Below are positions 17,462 through 25,844 of a stretch of DNA of 64,000 nucleotides, piece after piece. Location: the NCBI GenBank assembly GCA_013153715.1, contig JAADDW010000019.1, positions 1-64,000 of the forward strand, given 5' to 3'. The stretch comes from Campylobacterota bacterium (GTDB lineage: Bacteria > Campylobacterota > Campylobacteria > Campylobacterales > Nitratiruptoraceae). Within the stretch, counting starts at the first letter, position 1; every line of letters starts with the position of its first letter. Below the pieces are notes generated by a model. The model ran no database searches and was not told where the DNA came from. It saw nothing but the letters and a program-made list of their open reading frames with translations. The position numbers were made by a program, and so were the translations under genes.

Positions 17462-17488
17462 TTATCACTCGAACTTTTTTAGTGCCAA
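17462..17488 (-). promoter_or_regulatory. CIRCE-like HrcA operator before groES
   Basis: On the minus strand the two half-sites read TTGGCACTA and GAGTGATAA, separated by exactly nine bases. The CIRCE consensus is TTAGCACTC-N9-GAGTGCTAA, so there are two mismatches on the left and one on the right. HrcA binds CIRCE and represses chaperonin genes until heat shock. The site lies 23 bases upstream of the groES start, the expected place. Half-site spacing and location make this likely in spite of the mismatches. Confidence 0.75.
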
Positions 17489-17624
17489 AATTTTATACTA
17501 TGAAAGCTTAAATTAAACTTAAAATAGCTGGATTTTATCACCATTTTTTAGCCCAATAAACTTAAATTATATTAGTTTTTTAAGAATATGCTTTGTCTTC
17601 CCCGGAGTGTAAAGTTTAACAGGG

Positions 17625-17630
17625 TATAAT
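17625..17630 (+). promoter_or_regulatory. Likely -10 element of the AsmA-like gene
   Basis: TATAAT located 25 bases before the ATG at 17655, which has CGGAGTG as its ribosome site. The 17.44-17.65 kb gap is strongly AT-rich and is the divergent regulatory region shared with groES-groEL. Confidence 0.5.
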
Positions 17631-17654
17631 TAATGAAAAAATCGGAGTGCTACC

Positions 17655-20213
17655 ATGAAGAAGTTCCTCCTCTTTCTCCTGGGATTACTGGTTCTCCTTG
17701 TAGGTGGGGTGGCCGGTCTCCTCTTCACTCGAAGCGGTAATGAGTTGGCACGCCCCTATATCGAAAAGGCCCTCAAAGAGCGGCTCCCTGTCGATCTTCA
17801 GCTGGAGAGGTTCTCCCTCTTCCCCGTCGATATTCGGCTCTCCCTAGCCGACGGGTCCACCATTGAGGTCGATGGGAAGATAGATCCCCTGAAGCAGGCC
17901 TTCGATCTCAACTATAGCGTCAGGGTCAAGGAGTTGGCCAATCTCAAACCCCTCACCAATGCCGATCTCCAGGGACCCCTCAATACCGACGGGAGGGCCT
18001 ACGGAGTGGTCCAGAAGTTTGCAGTCGAGGGAGAGAGCGATGTGGCCCAGAGTGATACCTCCTACCGTGTCCAGATAGTGGATCTGGATCCGAAATTTGT
18101 TGTGGCGCAGGTGAAACAGGCAAGAATAGAGAAACTGCTCCATATGGTGAAACAGCCCCAGTTCATCTATGGAAGGGCCGATCTCGACGCCAATTTGACA
18201 GACCTCAATCCGGACCATCTCAAGGGAAATTTCGATCTTCTCGTCAAGAGGGCTGTCGTCAACCGCCGCCTCATGAAGAAGAATTTCAAGGTCAATCTTC
18301 CCAAGACAGTGATCCGGAGCGCTACCAAGGCGAAACTTGTCGGTCAGAAGATCACCTTCGCCTCCAAGACTAACTCCAACCTCCTCAAGCTGGACCTTAA
18401 AGGGGTCTTCAATGTCAAAGGGAAAGCGATCAATATGAAATACAATATGAAGGTTGGCAGATTGGAGCTCCTGAAACCCATTACCCAGGCCCCCCTTCGG
18501 GGTCCCTTGAATACTAGTGGTAGTGTGCGGGGAAGGTTGGAGGGCGATCTGAAGATTGTCGGGGTCAGCGATATAGCCAAGAGCCGTACAGATTACAATG
18601 TGGAGATCGTGAAGGGGAAACCTCGAAAGGTTATCGCCAACATGCAGAAGGCCCGGATAGAGAAACTCCTCTATATGGTTGAACAGCCCCAGTTCCTCTC
18701 CGGGATCCTCAATCTGAAGGCCAATTTGACCAGCCTCGATCCCAAGAGACTCAAGGGTGATTTTACCGTGAAGATAGATAGGGGAGTTGTCAATCGGACC
18801 GTTATGAAGAGATCCTTCGGAGTCGATCTCCCCAAAACTGTCATCAGGAGTCTCACAAAGGCAAAATTGGCGGGCGAGAAGGTAACCTTTGCCTCTAAGA
18901 CCAACTCCAACCTCTTGAAACTGGATCTCAAGGGGCTCTTCAATGCCCGTAAAGAGTCTACCGCCATGGAATATGATCTGAAAATAGGGAAGCTGGAGCT
19001 CTTGAAACCCATAACCAAAGCCGATCTGAGGGGTCCCCTCAACACCAAGGGAAAGGTCCATGGGGATAAGAGAAAGATGAAGGTCAGCGGTTCCAGCGAT
19101 TTAGCAGGTTCCCAGACCACCTATACCCTTCTTTTGAAGGAGTACAAGCCTACTTCCGTTCAGGCTACCATCAACGGAGCTCGACTCTCCAAACTCCTCT
19201 ACATGGTTTATGAGCCCATCTATGCCGAGGGAAAAATCGATGGAACTCTCCACCTGACCAATTTGGATCCTGCCCATCTGACAGGAAAGATCGACCTCAA
19301 TGTTCGGGACGGGGTGACAAAGCCTACCGTTCTGAAAAAGGAGTTTGATTTTGAACAGGCGAGAATTACATTTCATGCCACCAATAAACTCCACTTTCAA
19401 GATGGAAAGGGCCAGAGTGATCTCCATCTCGTCTCCAGCGTGGCCGATCTTGTTGCAAAGGATTCTCTCATCGATCTCGGAAAGGGATCTCTCAAAGCTC
19501 CCTATACTTTGACCGTTCCCGATCTGAATAAGCTCTACTTCGTGACGAAACGGCACCTCAAGGGAAAAATTCGGGTCAACGGAGAGATCGACAAGGAGAA
19601 GGATCGCCTCCTCGTGACTGCCCACAGTAATACTCTTGGAGGAAAGGTTGATCTGCGGCTCCTCAACGACGATCTCACAGCCCACCTCAAGGGAATTCAG
19701 TTTACGGCCTTGACCGATATGCTCCTCTATCCGAGGGTCTTCACCTCCTCACTCGATGCCGATTTACGCTATAATCTCGCCTCCAAAAAGGGAAATCTGT
19801 TGGCTCAAGCCTTCGACGGTCGGATCCTGCCCAACCAGTTGAGCTTCCTGCTCGCCCAGATGGCCAAGTTCGACATTACGAAGGAGATATACAAGAAGAC
19901 AACGCTGACCAGCAGGATTGAGGATCAGAAGATCATTTCCGACCTCGATATGAAGAGCCGACTGACCCATATTGTCTCCCAGGATGCCCTCTTGGATCTC
20001 AAGAGGAACCAGGTTTACGCCAAGTTGCAGATCGACATCCAAGGGCGTCCCGTCTATGTGAAGATCAAGGGAGATGTCCAGCAACCCAAAATTACCCTTG
20101 ATGTGAAATCCCTCTTCAAGTCCCGTGTTAAGAAGGAGCTAAACAAACGGCTGGAGAAGGAGTTTGGGGATAAAATTCCAGATGTAGCCAAAGAGATTAT
20201 GAATCTCTTTTAA
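17655..20213 (+). CDS. AsmA/TamB-like envelope protein with internal repeats
   Basis: 852 residues: one N-terminal membrane anchor (FLLFLLGLLVLLVGGVAGLLF), then a long beta-rich periplasmic part with no cysteines. Three copies of a ~177-residue unit follow each other, each with ADLRGPLNTKG-like, ARIEKLLYMVEQPQF-like and LPKTVIRSxTKAKL-like blocks, and LKLDLKG. The C-terminus (KSRVKKELNKRLEKEFGDKIPD) is amphipathic. AsmA-type proteins bridge the periplasm with a hydrophobic groove and move phospholipid or assist outer-membrane assembly. Assignment rests on architecture: anchor, beta repeats and a C-terminal helix; the exact subfamily is uncertain. A single gene with its own promoter. Confidence 0.7.
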   Translation: MKKFLLFLLGLLVLLVGGVAGLLFTRSGNELARPYIEKALKERLPVDLQLERFSLFPVDIRLSLADGSTIEVDGKIDPLKQAFDLNYSVRVKELANLKPLTNADLQGPLNTDGRAYGVVQKFAVEGESDVAQSDTSYRVQIVDLDPKFVVAQVKQARIEKLLHMVKQPQFIYGRADLDANLTDLNPDHLKGNFDLLVKRAVVNRRLMKKNFKVNLPKTVIRSATKAKLVGQKITFASKTNSNLLKLDLKGVFNVKGKAINMKYNMKVGRLELLKPITQAPLRGPLNTSGSVRGRLEGDLKIVGVSDIAKSRTDYNVEIVKGKPRKVIANMQKARIEKLLYMVEQPQFLSGILNLKANLTSLDPKRLKGDFTVKIDRGVVNRTVMKRSFGVDLPKTVIRSLTKAKLAGEKVTFASKTNSNLLKLDLKGLFNARKESTAMEYDLKIGKLELLKPITKADLRGPLNTKGKVHGDKRKMKVSGSSDLAGSQTTYTLLLKEYKPTSVQATINGARLSKLLYMVYEPIYAEGKIDGTLHLTNLDPAHLTGKIDLNVRDGVTKPTVLKKEFDFEQARITFHATNKLHFQDGKGQSDLHLVSSVADLVAKDSLIDLGKGSLKAPYTLTVPDLNKLYFVTKRHLKGKIRVNGEIDKEKDRLLVTAHSNTLGGKVDLRLLNDDLTAHLKGIQFTALTDMLLYPRVFTSSLDADLRYNLASKKGNLLAQAFDGRILPNQLSFLLAQMAKFDITKEIYKKTTLTSRIEDQKIISDLDMKSRLTHIVSQDALLDLKRNQVYAKLQIDIQGRPVYVKIKGDVQQPKITLDVKSLFKSRVKKELNKRLEKEFGDKIPDVAKEIMNLF
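17925..19514 (+). repeat. Three tandem coding repeats of about 530 bases
   Basis: Residues about 91-266, 267-443 and 444-620 of the AsmA-like protein align without large gaps. Markers recur at a steady period: GPLNT at residues 107, 283 and 460, and AR(I/L)xKLL at 156, 333 and 509. Units 1 and 2 share long stretches such as FASKTNSNLLKLDLKG exactly; unit 3 is more diverged. The nucleotide sequences have drifted at third positions, so this is an old duplication. Confidence 0.85.
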
Positions 20214-20221
20214 GGAGAGGA

Positions 20222-20872
20222 ATGGAGAAAATCTTGATTGTAGAAGATGAGAGCCTTGTGGCCATGGAGATAGAAAGTGCTCTCACACAGCAAGGATACC
20301 AGGTGTGTGGCATTGTCGATAACGCTCGGGAGGCTATCGAGCTGACCCACAGCCATTCTCCCGATGCCGTTCTCATGGATATTTACCTCAACGGGAGTGT
20401 CGATGGTATCAGGGCTTGTCGAAAGATAAAGGAGCTCGGCGATATTCCCGTCATCTTTTTGACCGCTTACTCCGATAACCACACTGTCGATGAAGCGGTG
20501 GAGTGCCAGCCAGACGGCTATCTGGTCAAACCTTTCCGCCGTTCCGAGTTGATAGCCACACTCAAATTGGTATTGAAGCGGTACCAGAACGACCTCGTCC
20601 CGATATGTAACGACCTCTACTACGATAGGAACAATTTTCAGATCGTCAGGGGAGGGGAACGGATAGACCTGACAAAGAAAGAGGTGGAGCTCTTGGAGTT
20701 CTGTCTGGCCCGAAAGGGGAGGGTCGTCCCCTTCGACGATCTGGAGTATGCCCTCTGGCCCGATGGGGCTATTGCAGATGCTACCAGGAGAGCCTTGATC
20801 CATAGATTGAGGAGCAAATTGGGAGGGGAGTGTCTCAAAAGCCTTCCAGGGATAGGGTGCAAGCTCTCCTAG
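20222..20872 (+). CDS. Response regulator with winged-helix output domain
   Basis: 216 residues. Receiver domain at 1-120 with the acidic pair in LIVEDESLVA, the phospho-acceptor Asp in AVLMDIYLNG, Thr in VIFLTAYS and Lys in YLVKPF. The C-terminal part (about 130-216) has DLTKKEVELLEFCLARKGRVV and RRALIHRLRSKLGG, an OmpR/PhoB winged helix though short. It lies eight bases after the AsmA-like gene and its stop overlaps that of the convergent histidine kinase gene, its probable partner. Confidence 0.88.
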   Translation: MEKILIVEDESLVAMEIESALTQQGYQVCGIVDNAREAIELTHSHSPDAVLMDIYLNGSVDGIRACRKIKELGDIPVIFLTAYSDNHTVDEAVECQPDGYLVKPFRRSELIATLKLVLKRYQNDLVPICNDLYYDRNNFQIVRGGERIDLTKKEVELLEFCLARKGRVVPFDDLEYALWPDGAIADATRRALIHRLRSKLGGECLKSLPGIGCKLS

Positions 20873-22686
20873 TCTATGGGAAAGTAGATGGTGTAGTGTA
20901 AACCTCCGTGACTTCTTATCTCGATTTTTCCCTTCAGCTGGTGGGTTGCTAGGGTCTTCACAATCTTCAATCCCAATCCTTCATGGGACCTGCCCTTGGG
21001 ATCGATCCCCCTTCCGTTGTCTGAGATGGTCAGCTTATAGTTTCCATCTTGGCGGGTGAAGATGATGGTAATTTTCCCTTTATCCCCCTCCCGAAATGCA
21101 TATTTGAGGGCGTTGGTCACGAGCTCATTGACAATGAGACCGCAATAGATGGCCCTGTCCATGTCGAGGGTAGCGTTGGAGTGGATCGAAATATCTATGG
21201 ACTGCTCTGCAGAGTAGGTTGTCCGGAGACCGTCTATGAGTGTTTCCAGATAGCGCTGAAGATCGACTTTGGAGAGAGAGTTCTCCTTGTAGAGCATCTC
21301 ATGAATGTTGCTGATGGCCCGTATCCTATTTTCTGCCTCTATTAGAATTTTCCCCAACTCCCTATTTCTGTGTTTGTCGGCTTGGAGGCGGAGGAGGGAG
21401 GTGATGATTTGGAGATTGTTCTTGACCCTGTGGTGGAGCTCTTTGAGGAGCATAGCCCTCTCCTGAAGGGTCTTTTGGAGCTCCTGGGTCTTGCCGTTGG
21501 CATAGGCCTCCAACCTTCTCTTTTCCAGTGTTCTCCTCCTCAAGAGCTCCTGAGTTATTCTGTTCTTCTCCAGTCTCATTGTGTTGATCCTGGCAGAGAG
21601 AGCCATGGAGAAGAGCATCGCTTCGCCGATAACTCCTATATAGACCAGATAGGGAAAGCGATCATAGAGATCGCTAACCCCAATTTGGCGGAGGACGAGG
21701 AGGGTGGTACTTGTGAAGAGGAGGGTCCAGCCGAGAAGGTAGTAGAGGGCCTCCCTCTTACCATGGAGATAGGCGAAGAGACCGATATAGAGGAGATAGG
21801 CGAATGTTGCTGAATAGTAGATCCTCTCTAGAGAGGTAGGGATGATCTCCCAAGTTATCTCTACAAGATAGAGGAGGGAGAGGGTGAAGAGTATGAGATT
21901 GAGACTCTGGTCAATCCTTGGAAATGCGGAGGAGAGGTTGAGAAATGTCTTTGTAAAGAGGATCATAGAGATGGCAAGGATGAGGAGGAGCGTCGAAATG
22001 AGCCTCTTGCTCATGACAAACCCTGTGAAAAATGTGGTGAGGACACCGTCGATATGGAGTATGAGGAGTGTGAAGATGGAGACCATGAGAATATAGAAAA
22101 AGTAGCTCATATCTTTGGTCAGGAAGAGGAGGAAGAGATTGTAGATCAGTATGGCGCCGATGGCACCGATAAAGAGCATGGCCAGAAGGAGTTGTTCCAT
22201 GTTGATAGAGAAAAAGGTGGAGGGGTTGTAGAGTTTCAGCTTGACGATGGTTGCCGCATCCCGATTTGAGGCTTCAAGAAGGAGATTTTTGGTCTCATGG
22301 GGCTTGAAGTGGAGACGGTAGTAGTAGATGAGGGAGTTCTCGTGGCGGTTGAGGTAGAGAGAGTTTGTATTGCGCTCATAGAGGGAGAGCTCCTTCTGAA
22401 TGGGATAATCGAATGCCAAAATCTTCTCCACACTCTCATTGGACTCATTGGTTATATCGAATTTGATCCATACCCTCTTGTCGTAGAGATAGCCGAGGAG
22501 GAGGTTGTCTTTGAAAGAGCGGATGAAAATCCCCTCATCACTAGGGGGTTCTGTAAGTTCTTGAGGGGCTATGAAATAGTGAACATAGGGTGTGATATTG
22601 AGGGAGTCACTCTTTTGGTTGATTTTAATCTCTCCTCCGCAGAGGAGAGAGAAGAGGAGAAGGGGTAGGAGCACCAATTTACCCAT
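20869..22686 (-). CDS. 7TMR-DISM sensor histidine kinase
   Basis: 605 residues. A signal peptide is followed by a 7TMR-DISM extracellular domain (about 25-165; FIAPQELTEPPSDE, FKPHETKNLLLEASN) and seven membrane helices (about 175-365). A coiled coil (370-410) leads to a HisKA_2-type phosphoacceptor segment, LKELHHRVKNNLQIITSLLRLQ, with the His, then an HATPase domain with VNELVTNALKYAF and [16 protein letters not shown] domains often sense carbohydrates or small ligands, but the signal is unknown. It converges on the response regulator, stop codons overlapping, which suggests a pair expressed from opposite strands. Confidence 0.88.
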   Translation of the reverse strand: MGKLVLLPLLLFSLLCGGEIKINQKSDSLNITPYVHYFIAPQELTEPPSDEGIFIRSFKDNLLLGYLYDKRVWIKFDITNESNESVEKILAFDYPIQKELSLYERNTNSLYLNRHENSLIYYYRLHFKPHETKNLLLEASNRDAATIVKLKLYNPSTFFSINMEQLLLAMLFIGAIGAILIYNLFLLFLTKDMSYFFYILMVSIFTLLILHIDGVLTTFFTGFVMSKRLISTLLLILAISMILFTKTFLNLSSAFPRIDQSLNLILFTLSLLYLVEITWEIIPTSLERIYYSATFAYLLYIGLFAYLHGKREALYYLLGWTLLFTSTTLLVLRQIGVSDLYDRFPYLVYIGVIGEAMLFSMALSARINTMRLEKNRITQELLRRRTLEKRRLEAYANGKTQELQKTLQERAMLLKELHHRVKNNLQIITSLLRLQADKHRNRELGKILIEAENRIRAISNIHEMLYKENSLSKVDLQRYLETLIDGLRTTYSAEQSIDISIHSNATLDMDRAIYCGLIVNELVTNALKYAFREGDKGKITIIFTRQDGNYKLTISDNGRGIDPKGRSHEGLGLKIVKTLATHQLKGKIEIRSHGGLHYTIYFPID

Positions 22687-22708
22687 AGAGATCTGCTTCC
22701 CCCTTCCA

Positions 22709-22737
22709 TTGACATCTATACTGTTTTGGAGTATAAT
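22709..22737 (+). promoter_or_regulatory. Consensus promoter of tRNA-Met
   Basis: TTGACA (22709-22714), a 17-base spacer and TATAAT (22732-22737), ending 13 bases before the first base of the tRNA. A full consensus promoter is expected for a single stable-RNA gene. Confidence 0.88.
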
Positions 22738-22750
22738 TTCAACTCCATAA

Positions 22751-22827
22751 GGCTGGGTAGCTCAGCTGGTGAGAGCGCTGGTCTCATAAGCCGGAGGTCG
22801 ACGGTTCGAGTCCGTCCCCAGCTACCA
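22751..22827 (+). tRNA. tRNA-Met (anticodon CAT)
   Basis: 77 bases including an encoded CCA. The acceptor stem pairs GGCTGGG with CCCAGCT, leaving a G1-U72 wobble; D-arm GCTC...GAGC, anticodon arm with CTCATAA (anticodon at 22785-22787) and T-arm with GGTTCGAGTCC are all in place. The first pair and lack of the three G-C pairs of the initiator anticodon stem favour an elongator tRNA. A CAT anticodon could also belong to tRNA-Ile2, in which C34 is modified to lysidine; I judge Met more likely from overall similarity. Confidence 0.88.
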
Positions 22828-23108
22828 GATACTCTTCTTCAATACTCCCCACGAGAATATCCGAAAACTGAAGTTTTTAAATACCGATACACTTAAATTA
22901 TATCAAGTTAATGAATATTGGTTACTGAAATCTCCCGAAAGTACAGTCTGGCAGATCCATCCAACTTAAAGGCTATCATGACTCCTCTCTTCTGTTTATC
23001 CATCTGCTACAGTTTCATCAAAATTTTTCCAGCGTACAGATACCCCTCACTTCAGGCAAGAAGTTGTTGACGATATTCTCTAGTGATTTCTTATATTTCC
23101 GTTGGCTC
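22828..23108. other. Gene-free region after tRNA-Met
   Basis: No ORF, hairpin terminator or repeat I can support. The sequence is AT-rich next to the tRNA and becomes mixed toward the small minus-strand gene that follows. Confidence 0.5.
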
Positions 23109-23258
23109 TTACTCCTCTTCTTTTAACTCTCCATCTGCCGTATGTCCGGGGAAAAGGGTCCTATTCCACCCCTCGGGATAGCACTGGGCAAAGCTCAGAA
23201 GGGCTGTGCTACCAATGAGGATACAGGCTTTGCCAAGGTGTTTGACGAACCTTCTCAT
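23109..23258 (-). CDS. Small exported peptide, 49 residues
   Basis: Too short for the ORF track. The start has an excellent ribosome site (GGGAGAAAGGAGGAGCAGATG). The translation begins MRRFVKHLGKACILIGSTAL and continues with LLSFAQCYPEGWNRTLFPG, a signal-peptide-like N-terminus with a cysteine at the probable processing region (SFAQC). The remaining ~24 residues end in an acidic tail (GELKEEE). I do not recognise it. The strong ribosome site and signal-like start support a real gene. Confidence 0.6.
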   Translation of the reverse strand: MRRFVKHLGKACILIGSTALLSFAQCYPEGWNRTLFPGHTADGELKEEE

Positions 23259-23420
23259 CTGCTCCTCCTTTCTCCCAGAAAATACTCCGCAGGTATTCTG
23301 ATTAATTATAATTAACCGAATAAGAGAGAGTCAACTCCAGCCCGAGTTATGGAAAACAGACTGAGAATATGGAATAATGGCGAAACAGAAAGAGATACAA
23401 CCGAAAGGAGCAGAGGAGAG

Positions 23421-23651
23421 ATGGATAGAGAAGAGGCGATGGCAGAGTTCAAAAAGTATGAGGAGATGCGCCAGGAGATGTACAGTTTCCTAGAAGAGTT
23501 CATTCCGAGAAGAGAGGATGGGACCCTCGATTTCGAAAGGGCTCGGGAGATCAACGCCAAGGAGGTCTTCGACCGCTGGTTCAAATTGGACTACCAGGCC
23601 CGCCGCATCAGGGGAATTGCCATTAACTGCTTGGGCCTCAAGGGTGAGTAG
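23421..23651 (+). CDS. Small conserved-looking soluble protein
   Basis: 76 residues from the ATG at 23421, preceded by AAAGGAGCAGAGGAGAG; the track start at 23349 has no ribosome site. The protein is charged and helical (REEAMAEFKKYEEMRQEMYSF ... FDRWFKLDYQARRIRG). No motif recognised. It overlaps the methyltransferase gene by eight bases, so the two are probably co-translated. Confidence 0.6.
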   Translation: MDREEAMAEFKKYEEMRQEMYSFLEEFIPRREDGTLDFERAREINAKEVFDRWFKLDYQARRIRGIAINCLGLKGE

Positions 23652-24240
23652 TTTCGATGAGAGGGCCGCCCAGTGGGACAAGAACAGGCGGCGTCAAGAG
23701 GTAGCCCGAGCTGTAGCGGAATTTATTAAACCCTATCTGAGGGGAGGGGAGGGAGTCCTCGATTTCGGCTGTGGGACGGGATTGGTCAGCTACAACCTCC
23801 TCCCCCTCCCCAAGAAGATAGTCGGCGTGGACAGTTCCGCCAAGATGCGGGAGGTTTTCAACAATAAATCTCCAGACCCGACTACGATCTATGCCCTTCC
23901 AGAGATCCCCGATGAGGAGTTCGACCTCATCGTCACTTCCATGACACTCCATCACATTGAAGATATTGAAACTCTAGCCGGACTCTTCCGGAGCCATCTC
24001 ACGCCCGGAGGACTCCTGGCTATAGCCGACCTTCTCCCAGAAGATGGGACATTTCACGACCACGGGAATGAGGGGGTCTTCCACTTTGGATTCAATCCCT
24101 CCGAGCTCACTCGAACATTTGGAAAGGAGGGCTTCCGACAAATAGCCCTCTCTTCCCCCTACACCATCAGAAAGGAGAGGGGGAACTATCCCCTCTTCAC
24201 CCTAATTCTCCAGAGAGAGAGGAACCCTCACTCCAAATAG
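23644..24240 (+). CDS. Class I SAM-dependent methyltransferase
   Basis: 198 residues from GTG 23644 (VSSFDERAAQWDKN); the track ORF runs in from an upstream ATG inside the previous gene in a frame with no protein character. Motif I is VLDFGCGTGLVSYNL, motif II IVGVDSSAKM, and the post-II block FDLIVTSMTLHHIED is typical of small UbiE/BioC-like methyltransferases. The substrate is unknown. Its 3' end overlaps convergent serB by 13 bases. Confidence 0.85.
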   Translation: MSSFDERAAQWDKNRRRQEVARAVAEFIKPYLRGGEGVLDFGCGTGLVSYNLLPLPKKIVGVDSSAKMREVFNNKSPDPTTIYALPEIPDEEFDLIVTSMTLHHIEDIETLAGLFRSHLTPGGLLAIADLLPEDGTFHDHGNEGVFHFGFNPSELTRTFGKEGFRQIALSSPYTIRKERGNYPLFTLILQRERNPHSK

Positions 24241-24851
24241 TTGAGGAGCTCTCTCAAATCTTTACGATCTATGATGATGTTGGCCTCTTTCTTCAGAACC
24301 TCCTTGGCACAGAAGGCCACCCTTTTGGAAGCGTAGGCGAACATACTCCTATCGTTGGCTCCATCACCTACAGCTACAGTCCTCTCGGGAGGAATACCGA
24401 GGAGTCTCTGGAGCCTCTCCAACATATCTCCCTTGCTCCAGTTGAACATCATCTCCCCTCCCACCAGACCTGTCAATCTCCCATCCTTGGCGTGGAGGAT
24501 ATTGCTGAAATCGCTGTCAAATCCCAACACCTTCCGGGCGTAGCCAGTTGCATTACGGAACCCTCCGCTGAAGACAACAACCCTATATCCCCTTTCCTGA
24601 AGCTCTCCAATGGTCTCCTTGGCCCCGGGCATGTAGGGGAGATTGTGGCAGATCTCATCTACTTGGGAGACCTCCAACCCTTCCAACAATTTGACACGCA
24701 TAATGAGACTCTCGAAGAAATCGAGCTCCCCCCGCATGGCCATCTCCGTAATCTCTCCCACCTTCTCCTTCAATCCGAGGGGGGCGGCGAGGAAGTCTAT
24801 GGTCTCTCCATCCATAAGAGTCGAATCGAAATCGAAGACGCAGAGTTTCAT
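24228..24851 (-). CDS. serB: Phosphoserine phosphatase
   Basis: 207 residues of the HAD superfamily: nucleophile motif VFDFDSTLMDGETID, motif II in VVVFSGGFRNATG, Lys in the KGDML region and motif III VAVGDGANDRSMF. It removes the phosphate from phosphoserine in the last step of serine synthesis. The ACT domain found in some longer SerB proteins is absent, as is usual in this phylum. Confidence 0.9.
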   Translation of the reverse strand: MKLCVFDFDSTLMDGETIDFLAAPLGLKEKVGEITEMAMRGELDFFESLIMRVKLLEGLEVSQVDEICHNLPYMPGAKETIGELQERGYRVVVFSGGFRNATGYARKVLGFDSDFSNILHAKDGRLTGLVGGEMMFNWSKGDMLERLQRLLGIPPERTVAVGDGANDRSMFAYASKRVAFCAKEVLKKEANIIIDRKDLRELLNYLE

Positions 24852-24932
24852 TGGGATTAGATCCTTGATAACTGGTGGTTTTCATTAAATTTTAACGAAT
24901 AGTATACTAAAATACTTAAAAAAAGGTGGCTG

Positions 24933-25844
24933 ATGTTCGATGCGCTGATCGAGAAACTTCAGACCGGTCGCTATATCACGCTCGAAACGACACCAGGACA
25001 TATTCCCACCATAGACAACATCATCGAAAAAATTGAGAAATTGAAACTCCATGAGAGGGTCGATGGCTTCTCCACCACCGACAACCCTCTAGCCAAACTG
25101 AAATACAACTCCCTCTTTGCGGCCTGCAAACTCCAGAAGCGATTTAAGAAGCCTGTCATAGCCACCATGACTATGCGGGACCGGAACAAGATCGCTCTCC
25201 AATCGGATCTCCTGGCGGCCAATGACTTCGATGTAAGGGCGATCCTCGCCCTCACGGGAGATCCAGCCAAAATCAGCGACCAACCCAATACCAAGGGGTG
25301 TTTCGAGGGAGATAGTACCCTCCTCCTCGACATAATCAAATGTTTCAACGCCGGTATCGACTATGCGGGAAAAGAGTTTGCCATAAAGCCCAAGAGAATC
25401 TATCCCTTTGCCGTCTCCAACGCCTACGCCAAAAATCCCAAAACTATCCAGAAGAGGTTCAAGAAGAAGCTGGACCATAGGGCGATGGCCATCATCACCC
25501 AGCCTGTCTTCGATATAAAAAATGCTAAAAAATTGTTGGAAATGTTCGATGAAATAAGGAACCAGTACGAGGGAGAAAGGAGGAAGGCCCAGCTCATTTT
25601 TGGATTCTTCCCTGTAACCCGACTGAAGACAGCCCAATTTCTGGCTTCCCATGTTCCGGGCATCAATGTACCGAGCTACTGGATCGACGAGCTCTACAAG
25701 GCCCACAGAGATGGGGAGAGAAAGGAGTACGAGGTGGGATTTCAACTCTCGAAGGAGCTCTTTGAGGCTTTGGTGGGGTTGCACCCCAAGATCCATATTA
25801 TGACAGCAAATAGATTCGAGTTGGCAGATGAGATACTTCATTAG
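24933..25844 (+). CDS. metF: Methylenetetrahydrofolate reductase-like protein
   Basis: 303 residues with the MetF TIM-barrel pattern: ITLETTPGHIPTIDN, a glutamate near residue 18, DPAKISD after ILALTGDP, and a C-terminal AHRDGERKEYEVGFQLSKELF. MetF uses FAD to reduce methylenetetrahydrofolate to the methyl form for methionine synthesis. The N-terminal motif is ETTPG rather than the common FEFFPP, so it belongs to a diverged branch and could act on a related folate or pterin. It overlaps the next gene by 17 bases. Confidence 0.8.
   Translation: MFDALIEKLQTGRYITLETTPGHIPTIDNIIEKIEKLKLHERVDGFSTTDNPLAKLKYNSLFAACKLQKRFKKPVIATMTMRDRNKIALQSDLLAANDFDVRAILALTGDPAKISDQPNTKGCFEGDSTLLLDIIKCFNAGIDYAGKEFAIKPKRIYPFAVSNAYAKNPKTIQKRFKKKLDHRAMAIITQPVFDIKNAKKLLEMFDEIRNQYEGERRKAQLIFGFFPVTRLKTAQFLASHVPGINVPSYWIDELYKAHRDGERKEYEVGFQLSKELFEALVGLHPKIHIMTANRFELADEILH

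Noticed and set aside
22751-22827. tRNA-Ile2 (lysidine-type CAT)
   Set aside because: Body and anticodon stem resemble elongator tRNA-Met more; not fully excluded without a search.
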